A stretch of 64,000 nt of DNA from assembly GCA_036873135.1 (NCBI GenBank), contig JAPTYO010000002.1, positions 39,485,452 through 39,549,451 on the forward strand. Reading direction: 5' to 3'. The translations under genes were made by a program, and so were the position numbers. Numbering within the stretch: position 1 is the stretch's first letter; every line of letters begins with the position of its first letter. Under the pieces are notes generated by a model, which was not told where the DNA came from, searched no databases, and saw only the letters and a program-made list of their open reading frames with translations. This DNA comes from Clarkia xantiana subsp. parviflora (taxonomy: Eukaryota > Streptophyta > Magnoliopsida > Myrtales > Onagraceae). This document shows, piece by piece, positions 21,815 through 31,355 of this stretch.

Positions 21815-22095
21815 GGAAAAAACTAGATGCTCACTAACAACTAGAAGTAGTTCATCAAGAAAACTAACTGGTTGTGGAGAGATTATCTCCACATTTCTTT
21901 AGTGTTGTCCTCCTCCCAAGATCCTTAACGCGTATCACGGCTTTCCAGACAGTGTCTTTCAATCTTGCTCTTAACATAAAAGAATGATAAGTCTCCATTG
22001 ACTATACCTCACGAGTGGAAGGGATTGACTAAGGGTTTACTTGGGCTTACACTACTCTATCTCACTATTTGCTTGTCTAAATGATTAATTTGCAA
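21815..22095 (-). repeat. Right arm of the inverted repeat pair
   Basis: Diverged reverse-complement partner of 20025-20308. Outside it (22096-22183) the minus strand has CCTATATAAATAGGG (about 22130-22144), a TATA-like box not seen beside the left arm. Confidence 0.6.
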
Positions 22096-22188
22096 ACCAA
22101 CGAATGTCATTATGCACTTCGGCCGAACCCTATTTATATAGGGGAGTAGGTGATTTGTTTCCAAAATATTAATCCCTAAGATACATGT

Positions 22189-22830
22189 TGTTGGGATCAA
22201 GTTTTCGTGGCCCTAACCTTCGCGAATGGATTTCAGGAATTCGCCTTGATTTGATCTGTTAGGTATCTATCTCGACTTCATGGGTTACTCAGTTTCCTTT
22301 GAGGAGTATTTAGTGGCGTTAACTTGAAAATGAGGTGGGGATTTGTCCATGTTTCCACTCTGAAGCTTAAGTCAGTAATGGAATATGAGAGTAATACTGA
22401 AATGTATATGTGAATAATGAAAATACTCAAGGGTACTTACAGGGGTTGTTTACCGACTTTGTATAGAGGTTACCATTTAAGAAGGGTTTCTTTCCAAAGT
22501 CGGCACAAGTAGATGAAAAGAAGGCTGTCGCCTCACCATTCCTTAAGAGGGAAGGTTTCTTCATAGCGGTAGAACCAGGTGACAAGCAGGTCGCCACGTC
22601 ACCATTCTTTTGAGGGAAGGTTTTCTTCAGAGAGGCGGTGGCAAGGGTCGCCACCTAGACACATTATTTAAGAGGAAGGGTTTCGTTGAATGTGGTTTGG
22701 CTGCCGACTCGACTCATGCCTTAAGAGGGGGAGTCTTTATCGAGTGGCGTCGCCATTCTTCAAATGTCGTCTGGGTTGTCGACTTAAAAGTGAGTGTCGA
22801 CTACATATCATGTTGACTTGTTGCCCAACA
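22189..22830 (-). repeat. TatN-3 3' LTR
   Basis: 642 bp on the minus strand, TGTTGGGCAACAAGTC...TTGATCCCAACA. It contains tandem blocks around GGTCGCCACCT (about 22490-22660). CATGT at 22184-22188 is the adjoining target sequence; its partner would be outside the window. Confidence 0.86.
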
Positions 22831-22967
22831 CTTGCCCCTGAGACCTGAGTCGTTGACTTCATTATTAATAAAAAGAGGGCTTAGGTCGAGTAACGTTCTC
22901 AAGATTTTCTGGCAGGATTCGTTTCCTCAATGTCGGGTAGTACTCCGATATTTTTTTGGGAATCATA
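22831..22967 (-). other. TatN-3 polypurine tract and 3' end of interior
   Basis: On the minus strand GACTCAGGTCTCAGGGGCAAG (22831-22851) directly precedes the LTR and serves as the plus-strand primer tract. The interior is then interrupted by TatN-2 and continues at 31088. Confidence 0.78.
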
Positions 22968-22972
22968 GGCGG

Positions 22973-23828
22973 TGTTGGGTTATAAATAAACCCGACTATG
23001 TATGAACGTTCTTGGTCTATGGTGATTTCCTACAGGTGACAGGTCGAGTACGCTTTCAGGGCAAGGAGAAGAAGTCGACGACCTTTCTTGTTTATTCCAA
23101 CCATTTGGAGATAAAAGGTCGACTACAAATCATGAAGAAGTCGACTTCAAAAGAATGACTGGTCGACTATGGAGACTTAGAGAATCTTCCAGAGGACAAG
23201 TGGCGACCTGTTTCCCACCGTCTCCAAGGAAAAACCTTCCCTCGAAGTAAAGACAGGTGGTGACCTGCTTCCCACCGTCTCAAAGGGAAAACCTTCCCTC
23301 GAAGTAAAGACAGGTGGCGACCTGCTTCCCACCGTCTCCAAAGGAAAACCTTCCCTCGAAGTAAAGACAAGTGGCGACCTGCTTCCCACCGTCTCCAAGG
23401 GAAAAACCTCCCTCCGAAGTAAAGGTGAGGTGGCGACCTGCTTGTCACCTGCTTCAGCCGCCTTAGGAAAGAATTCCTTCCTAAGTAAAAGTGAGGTGGC
23501 GACCTGCTTGTCACCTGCTTGGCCGACTCCAAAGGAAAACTCACTAAGGAGATAACCGCCACTGATAAGTCGATAACTCTCCCCTATAAATAGGGACCTA
23601 TCTTATTCAAATCAAGAAGAATCTGCTCTGAATACCTATATATTATACTCTCAAATACATTACTAACTTAAGCTTCGGAGTGAAATCAGGGGCCATCCCC
23701 ACCCCTTTTTAGGTGCTCGACCTTAAAAGTCTCCCGGAGGAAATCAAGTCCTCGAGAGAGCTACGTCCAAGGCGAAGCCTAGAAGTCCATTCCGTGAAGT
23801 TTGTAGCCACATCATTTTGATCCTAACA
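22973..23828 (+). repeat. TatN-2 5' LTR
   Basis: 856 bp, TGTTGGGTTATAAATAAACC...TTGATCCTAACA. The upstream half carries four ~58-bp repeats (about 23200-23420, CTTCCCTCGAAGTAAAGACA) and longer variants to about 23530. These are followed by a TATA box at 23585-23592. Confidence 0.93.
23585..23592 (+). promoter_or_regulatory. TATA box of the TatN-2 5' LTR
   Basis: TATAAATA in the setting CTCCCCTATAAATAGGGA, about 55 bp after the repeat cluster. The same box is at 30839-30846 in the 3' LTR. Confidence 0.7.
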
Positions 23829-23830
23829 TT

Positions 23831-23848
23831 TGGCGCCGTCTGTGGGAA
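23831..23848 (+). other. Primer binding site of TatN-2
   Basis: TGGCGCCGTCTGTGGGAA, two bases after the LTR. It is shared in near-identical form by TatN-1 and Tat-A. Confidence 0.9.
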
Positions 23849-23862
23849 CAGATCAAAAAGTC

Positions 23863-25999
23863 ATGGCTGCCGAAAGAGCAAGATTTCCAACACTCCGGTG
23901 GAAGAAAGGAGCAGTCCACCAGTGGATCCTACCACATCGGGGCCGATCCCCCAAGAAGATCCCCCAATACCCCAATCTAATGGTGTTGGCGTCGATGAAA
24001 CCCTCAACCATTCCAAATCTCTGCCAATTTTGGAAGATGCGAGGACTGCTCCCCAGGTTGTTCCTCCGGAGGTAATAGCTGCCTTTATTACTTTTTGGAA
24101 TAAAATCCATGCAGGGGCTGTTCCAGAGAAAAGAGAGCCAACCCGAGAGGCCTCACAAAAGGAACAAGTAGCTTCCAGTGTGAAAATCCAGAAGGAGAAT
24201 CCCCTGGAGAAAGAAACCCCTAAAGCCCCCGAGGTCGAAACGGTGAGCATGGAACCTGTCCTGTTCACAATAGGGCAGGTCGAAGAACTGTTGGAGAAGA
24301 AGAGGCGAGGTGCGAACGATTTTCTCATCGTTCGTGATCATACTTCTCACCCCTTCATCAAAAGGCTATTCAATACTCGAGTTCCCCCGCAAGTCTTCCC
24401 GAGGAGCATCGACGATTATACCGGAGAAGGCGACCCAGTTCACCACATTAACGCCCACAACTCCTCCCTCATGGGAAAAGGGGCAACGCCTGATCATTAT
24501 GCAGCACTCTTCCCAACCACGCTGAAGGAAGAGGCGTCTACTTGGTTTTATGGTCTCCCCGACAACTCTATAGACTCGTGGGATGAGCTGAAAACCAAAT
24601 TCATTGAAGGACACATAGGTCAGAGGCAGCGCCTCAAGAGCATGAACTTCCTCGATAAGATCGAGCAAGGCCCAGGTGAAACCTTGTCCAACTACTACAA
24701 AAGGTTTCACAAGATACTCCAACAGCTGAACGAGGATGCCACGGATGGCGAGCTGATCCGGACCTTCTGGAGGGGTCTTAGAGTGCAGAGCCAAGCTCTG
24801 AAAGACAGCATGGTGATGAAGCCCGTGCAAAGGATTGACGCCCTCGCCGTCAAAGTAAATAAATTCATCGACCTAGAAAGGTCGCATGAAGGGTTGCCCG
24901 AAGAAGTCAAGAAACAACTGGTGCCCGCGAAGATCGAGGAGGGCTCCGCTTCCCGACCGCCCAGGAGGGAAGAAAGACGTGAGCGAGACTTCCGCCCGAG
25001 AAATCGACAAGGAATAAGGAGGGATCCTAATCCCTATCCAGGCAAGTTTACTCCACTCACACACAACATATCAGTAGTATTGCAAGAAATGAAGAAACAT
25101 AGGCTGGACGATCCTCCTCAAGTAAGAAAGGGCCCGACGGGATCCCAGATGAACAACTATTGCCGTTACCATCGAGTACAAGGGCACGACACCAACGATT
25201 GTGTGGCCCTCAAACACGACATCGAGACATTGATCAAAAGGGGGAAGTTTTCGAAATTCATCGACAAACCGTTCAAACCCCAGCAAAAACGAAGTTGAAG
25301 TCCTCGGGGGAATTCTCGATCTCCCCCTCACAATAACCTCGCCCCAATACAAAGGGGGACAATCAATATCATCGCGGGAGGCTTCGACTCAGGAGGAGAG
25401 ACCAGCACCGCCCGCGAAGTATATGCCGCCCAGATAGCTCGTGATGGAAAAGGAAAAGCGACTACAAAGACTGAGGCAGTAACTATCAGTTTCACTACGG
25501 ACGACCTCATGATGGTGACTCAACTACATGAGGACGCCCTTGTCATCACCGCCACTATTGCAGAGTACGAAGTAAAGAGGATCCTCATCGACAGTGGAAG
25601 CTCGACTGATATACTTTTCTTCGAGGCCTTTCAGAATTTGGTCTGACCCAAAGGGACCTCATGAAAGTCGACTTCCCCCTCATAGGATTTGCAGGAAGGA
25701 CCACCTATCCAATGGGAGCAATCAAACTCCCGATAGTTCTGGGAAAAGAGAAGGCGACTCTAGCAATCGATGTACTCTTCGTAGTCGTCGACGCCGCTTC
25801 CGCCTATAACGCCATCATTGGAAGGACGACGCTCAATCCTCACCGAATAATCCCATCGGCTAATCATCAAATAATGAGGTTCCCGACGCTACAGGGAATT
25901 GGGGAAGTGAGAGGCGACCAAACAGCATCCCGACGATGCTACGTCAGTTCAATGCGACGTCGAAATCAGAGAGAAGTCATAGAGACAACACCTCCTTAA
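23863..25999 (+). pseudogene. TatN-2 gag-protease
   Basis: The likely start is the ATG at 23863, shifted out of frame within about 10 codons. The main frame then runs to 25298. It contains LFTIGQVEELLEKKRRG, a retrotransposon gag (capsid-like) domain at about 24400-24790 (ASTWFYGLPDNSIDSW, RQRLKSMNF, GELIRTFWRGL), a zinc knuckle CRYHRVQGHDTNDC (about 25162) and an Arg/Ser-rich patch. A single in-frame stop at 25296-25298 precedes INIIAGGFDSGGE and the aspartic protease motif KRILIDSGSSTDILF (about 25575-25620). A one-base loss near 25641 shifts the frame to 25661-25999 (VDFPLIGFAG, YNAIIGRTTLNPH). It ends QREVIETTPP-stop, the same place as TatN-1, so the end is a family trait and not damage. 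It forms the particle and processes Gag. Confidence 0.88.
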
Positions 26000-27568
26000 A
26001 GAAATAATATTGTTTATTATGATAAGGCAAATGTTCGTTTTATGGTGTTCCTCTTTTTTGTTAAAACTCAGGAAGGATGAAAGAATATAGGCCTTTCAAA
26101 GGCTCTTCTTTTTCTCAAGATATCCGAGTTCTCTCTTTTAAGGCGACCTACATTTAATATCGACCATCAATAATCTAATATCCACTAAATCACTCAGATT
26201 CGGCGATAATATGCGGCGTCGTAAACAAACTTTTTCCAAATCAAGAGTCGACCATCAAAAATATGATATCTACTAAATCACTCAGATTTGTCGACTACTT
26301 GAAAGCGGTTAAGTAAACGAAGAACCCAAAGTCGATCATCAAAAACATCTGATATCTACAATATCACTCAGATGGATCGAGCTCCTTGCGGTGCAGAAGA
26401 ACCCAAGAGTCGATCATCAAAAACATCTGATATCTACAATATCACTCAGATGGATCGAGCTCCTTGAGGTGCAGAAGAACCCAAGAGTCGATCATCAAAA
26501 ACATCTGATATCTACAATATCACTCAGATGGATCGAGCTCCTTGCGGTGCATAAGAACCCAAGAGTCGATCATCAAAAACATCTGATATCTACAATATCA
26601 CTCAGATGGATCGAGCTCCTTGCAGTGCAGAAGAACCCAAGAGTCGATCATCAAAAACATCTGATATCTACAATATCACTCAGATGGATGGAGCTCCTTG
26701 AGGTGCAGAAGAACCCAAGAGTCGATCATCAATAACATCTTATATCTACAATATCACTCAGATGGATCGAGCTCCTTGCGGTGTAGAAGAACCCAAAAGT
26801 CGATCATCAAAAACATCTGATATCTACAATATCATGCAGATGGATCGAGCTCCTTGAGGTGCAGAAGAACCCAATAGTCGATCATCAAAAACATCTGATA
26901 TCTACAATATCACTCAGATGGATCGAGCTCCTTGAGGTGCAGAAGAACTCAAGAGTCGATCATCAAAAAACATTTGATATCTACAATATCACTCAGATGG
27001 ATCGAGCTCCTTGCAGTGCAGAAGAACCCGAGAGTCGATTATTAAAAACATCTGATATCTACAATATCACTCAGATAGATCGACTACTTGCGGTATGAAA
27101 GAACTCAAGAGTCGATCATTCAAACATCTGATATCTACAATATCACTCAGATAGATCGACTACTTGCAATACGAAAGAGCCCAAGAGTCGATCATTAAAA
27201 TATTTGATATCTACTAAATCACTCAAATAAATCGACTACTTGAGGTTTCGAAAGTCGATCATCCCGCCTCGAAGTTCGGTGTCGACCATTCAAAATCGGA
27301 TATCCACTAAATCACTCAGAAAAATCTACAACTCGAGAGAAAGGTTAGATATTTGGGAATTACCCTTAAAATCATTCGATTATATGGAGACCTAATGATT
27401 GTTCTAAAGTCGAGTATGTTTTATATTAAGTCCGTTGAAAGATCTATGAAAACGGTGAAAAGCCCAAGAGAGGGCGAGCATATGTAAGATTGCTAAAAAT
27501 TATCCTTCATTAATAAACGGGAGTTTACAAAATATCGAGAAGGAAATTAAAAGCGTCTATGCTAAAAT
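26000..27568 (+). repeat. TatN-2 78-bp tandem array
   Basis: About 140 bp of AT-rich sequence is followed by some 14 units. The ~10 central ones are close copies with a 78-bp period (26405, 26483 and so on), each with GAGTCGATCATC, ATCTGATATCTACAATATCA, CTCAGATGGATCGAGCTCC and GCAGAAGAACCC. Outer units are more diverged and of other lengths. The array occupies the place of pol. Open frames across it merely translate the repeat. The last 200 bases are non-repetitive. Confidence 0.9.
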
Positions 27569-29893
27569 CTATCTATCAGCCCTAGCTTTGGCTTTAGCTT
27601 CCTCCTGCAGATATTCTCGAAGAACTGCCACTCTCGAGAGGTCCAGGTCGGGGCCCAAGGCCCTAAGGTCGGCCATCAATGAAGCAAAAACTGAGAGAAG
27701 CATCTGCCCGCTCGCAATGGCGGCGTCCGTTTGAAAGGCCAAGCTGACCTTGTAAGCGGCAAGAGCATTCCGCTCGGGCTCCTCGAGCTCTTCCACCCTC
27801 TTCTTCAGCTCGATGTTCTCTTCGCGCTGAGAATCCAGTTGGGCACGGAAAATTTTGGAGAAGGCAGCAGCATCAGGATATGCCTTGCCAAGCACGGTCA
27901 CCAAAACTCCACTAGCTCTTAGAGCCTCCTTGCAGGTATCGAGCTCCCCAGATATGGTTCCCAAGACCCTCTGAAAGCTGGAAACCTCCCCTTCAAGGCG
28001 AGCCACCTTTTCCCGAAGGCCCTGCACTTCTTTGGCCTCCGACTCCAGGGAAGTAAGCTGCCCCTTTGCGAGAGACAACTCCTCGCCAAGGTCGATGAGC
28101 AACTGACCCACCTGCAAGAAATCGCGGTTGGCCTGGAAAGGAAAAAGTCGTCAACATAAGGTACAATAATATATATCGACGAATAAGAATATGGTTCTAC
28201 CTTGGACTGTCGATGCAGGAACATTCGAGTGGCGTCTTCCACTCGATCTGTAGGGAGGCGAGGACGATCCCGGGGAGGAACAGAGGCGTTCAGCAAGTGA
28301 AGGGCCACCTCCTTGTTGGCGATGAAATGGCCCTCCTTCAGCTTGTACTCTCCCAGAGTGGCGAGAGGGTCCCAATCGACATCTCGTGGCGGAGATTCGG
28401 GGGCAGTGAAGCATCCTCCAAGCAAAGGGAGGACCCTCAAATCCCAAGCCTGTCTTGGCTTGAGAAGAAGAAGCCTCAACAATACCCTTGCCCTTAGGGT
28501 CGACTTCTGCGAGGAAAGTACGTTAATAAAAATGAACTACCAAGAACTAAGTAAGGAATCTATCAAGGCAAAAGTCTGTACCAGTGGGGGGCAAGGGACT
28601 AGTGGGCGTCGGATCGACCCCATAAGTAACCTCCTGAAATGAGGAGACTGGAGTGGCGGTGGTGATCTTCACTTTCTTCGAAAGAGTGGCGCCTGCCCTC
28701 CCAGCGGGTCTCTTGGTCATCTTCTGCGAGGACTTTGGCTGTTCTTCTACGGCCGGTTGGGTGGCTTCTTCCTGTTCAGAAGATTCGACCACCATGTCAG
28801 GCGAAGCCCCCTCCAAAGTAGGTTGGGCATCCTCCATGGACAGAGGTTCCGAAGTGGCTCTAGTTTCACTTCTACTTCCTGCTGCCTCGCCAGCAAGGGG
28901 CACTCCAGTCGCCGCCTGCTTATAAAAAATCCTTGTAAATAGACCTACATAAAGCAAAAGAAAGGATTCAAGAAACGACTAAAGATAGAAAGAAAAAAGG
29001 ATTACCCAGTTTATAGGAGGATCCTCGAGGCGGAGACGAATGGAAGCATTGATAAGGGCCTATTCCGAGGTATCGGATATCGACTTCCAAGGAAGAAAAT
29101 CGGGAGAAAATATGGTGGCATGAATCTTGTAGACTGTGTCGACTTCCTCCAGAGTTAATCCTTGAAGAGTTGGGGCACGATCCGTACCCAAAGGAGGAAG
29201 AAGAGGCCACGGGATGCTTACTCGACAGAAGAAATAATGATTCTTCCAATTGGCGTTTATCGATTTAATGTTGCAAACCAACCGTGGGGCAGACTCCCAA
29301 TCAAGATCCCTGCCAGTAGGCCAATGACTCCGGAAATTGTAGGTGCCATTAGGCGTACGTTGTAGTTGATAGAAGCTGCGGAAAACCCTCAAAGAATACT
29401 TTCACTCATAGGTGGAACACAAACAACGAAAACCCACGCAATAACGGAGGGAATTCTCAGTAAATTGGCAAGGATGGATGCGATAATGCTCGCAGAGTTC
29501 CATCAAGTCGCCACAAAAAGGGAATCTCAGTCCGCCTCGAGATGACCCACGAAGACCGCCACTTCTCCCTCTTGGGGAAAATATTTTGGTCCCGGAGGAC
29601 CAGGGTATCGAGGATGTTCATCATCGCTTAGATTACCCAAAGCCACGGCCTTCATGAAGCCATGGCTGGTCAATTTACTAACCTTAGGAGAAGGAGGGGA
29701 GGGAACGAAATCTTCAAGATTACCTTTAGGAATGGGGAGAGCCATCGGAGTTCTAGAGAGAGAATGAAGGAACGAAGCTTCTCGCTGAGGATCGGAGTGA
29801 CCTGCGGTGGCAATTCCGATCAAAATCCTCTCTTCAGGCGTACAAGGACGAGGAGATTTAGGGTTTATAAAGAAGGCACTGTATTGATTCGCC
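27569..29893 (-). pseudogene. TatN-2 antisense gene
   Basis: Minus-strand gene facing gag. It begins NQYSAFFINPKSPRPC, with a likely start MALPIPKGNL. The next block has LRFPFCGDLMELCEHYRIHP and FRSFYQLQ, the hallmark region of the plant putative gypsy type transposon proteins, and then WKNHYFFCRVSIPWP. Three introns with GT-AG ends can be placed at about 29003-28945, 28619-28531 and 28200-28133 (GTAGAAC...TTTCCAG). The middle exon is Lys/Arg-rich (KRPAGRAGATLSKKVK), possibly a nuclear signal. The last exon (28132-27569) is a long coiled coil (LRALGPDLDLSRVAVLREYL near its end). Damage includes a one-base loss near 29524 and stop codons. Function unknown. Confidence 0.78.
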
Positions 29894-30293
29894 AGGATTG
29901 GAGAGAAGACGAAGGTGAAAGGTGAAAAGTGAAAGTAAAAAGGGGGGGTATTTATAGAAGAACTCCCTCGCTGGGATAACTTCCTTATGAAGCCTTATCA
30001 AGGTCAGCCCTTCATTGGTTCTTCATCTAACAACATGACCGTTAGCCTACACCTGTAGAGCCATTGAGAGGGTGACTCCCCAGCTTCCCTAGGAGATCTC
30101 TGCATGCCGAAACCATCTCTTCTCCCAACGGATAGAAATCCTAATCCCGAGGGAGGGCCTTTTAAACTTCTGGAAAGTCCGGAAAATCTACAAATCCTGA
30201 GAATTAGATTATCTCGCCACAAAATGGGGCTTTACTCGACTCAAGCCTTCACCTTAAGTAAATGAAGCCGACGACTCGAGTCTCGGGGGCAAG
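29894..30293 (+). other. TatN-2 3' interior and polypurine tract
   Basis: Non-coding. On the minus strand it is the likely promoter and leader of the antisense gene, with TATAAATAC at about 29951 (reverse). It ends with GAGTCTCGGGGGCAAG (30278-30293), the plus-strand primer tract, immediately before the LTR. Confidence 0.75.
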
Positions 30294-31082
30294 TGTTGGG
30301 TTATAAATAAACCCGACTATGTATGTACGTTTTTTGTCTATGGTGATTTCCTACAGGTGACAGGTCGAGTACGCTTTCAGGGCAAGGAGAAGAAGTCGAC
30401 GACCTTTCTTGTTTATTCCAACCATTTGGAGATAAAAGGTCGACTACCAATCATGAAGAAGTCGACTTCAAAAGAATGACTGGTCGACTATGGAGACTTA
30501 GAGAATCTTCCAGAGGACAAGTGGTGACCTGTTTCCCACCGTCTCCAAGGGAAAACCTTCCCTCGAAGTAAAGACAGGTGGCAACCTTCTTCCCACCATC
30601 TCCAAGGGAAAACCTTGCCTCGAAGTAAAGACCGGTGGCGACCTGCTTCCCACCGTCTCCAAAGGAAAACCTTCCCTCGAAGTAAAGACAGGTGGCGACC
30701 TACTTTCCACCGTCTCCAAGGGAAAACCTCCCCCCGAAGTAAAGGTGAGGTGGCGACCTGCTTGTCACCTGCTTGGCCGACTCCAAAGGAAAACTCACTA
30801 AGGAGATAACCGCCACTGATAAGTCCGTAACTCTCCCCTATAAATAGGGACATATCTTATTCAAATCAAGAACAATCTGCTCTGATTACCTATATATTAT
30901 ACACTCAAATACATTACTAACTTAAGCTTCGGAGTGGAATCAGGGGTCATCCCCACGCCTTTTTAGGAGCTCGACCTTAAAAGTCTCCCGGAGGAAATCA
31001 AGTCCTCGAGAGAGCTACGTCCAAGGCGAAGCCTAGAAGTCCATTCCGTGAAGTTTGTGGCCACGTCATTTTGATCCCAACA
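30294..31082 (+). repeat. TatN-2 3' LTR
   Basis: 789 bp, matching 22973-23828 except for the loss of one 67-bp block and scattered base changes. It ends GATCCCAACA followed by GGCGG. Confidence 0.93.
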
Positions 31083-31087
31083 GGCGG

Positions 31088-31355
31088 GACATTCACCAAG
31101 TATTCGAGGCGTATTTCCTTCTTTTATGACGTTATGACCGTTGAAGGACCATTGTAAGCCCAGGAGTCGCTTCGTAAATTTGCAACAGTAATTTTTTTGC
31201 AATGGTAACTTTTGCCATCATCACGCCAATAGGAAGTGTCTTGGGAAGAGCTTCATCGAGAAGATTTCTTGGGCGGTGTATACCCAGTATAAATACTGAA
31301 GTTCACTTTTTGTTCTCTGACTTTTCACTCTCCATTTCTTTACTTTCACTCTGGC
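31088..31355 (+). promoter_or_regulatory. Region upstream of the TatN-3 antisense gene
   Basis: Matches the reverse complement of 13270-13553 in TatN-1. The plus strand has CCCAGTATAAATACTG (about 31284-31299), which contains TATAAATA about 65 bp before the first conserved codons. It is therefore a reasonable promoter for the antisense gene. Inference from position and conservation only. Confidence 0.5.

Larger units (their letters stand above)
22973..31082 (+). mobile_element. TatN-2, complete Tat-type element without pol
   Basis: 8.1 kb with two LTRs, primer site, gag-protease, a 78-bp tandem array, an antisense gene and a polypurine tract. It is flanked by the perfect 5-bp duplication GGCGG (22968-22972 and 31083-31087). 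It is the best-preserved element here, and the LTRs differ mainly by one 67-bp repeat unit. No reverse transcriptase, RNase H or integrase is present, so it depended on another element. Confidence 0.93.

Noticed and set aside
23167..23562. A 131-codon minus-strand frame in the TatN-2 LTR, with a similar one at 30488-30853
   Set aside because: It simply translates the ~58-bp LTR repeats; repeat lengths in multiples that avoid stops give long frames by chance.
26391..26735. A 114-codon repetitive protein in the TatN-2 array
   Set aside because: 78 is a multiple of 3, so the tandem array stays open in one frame. Other units have different lengths and stops.
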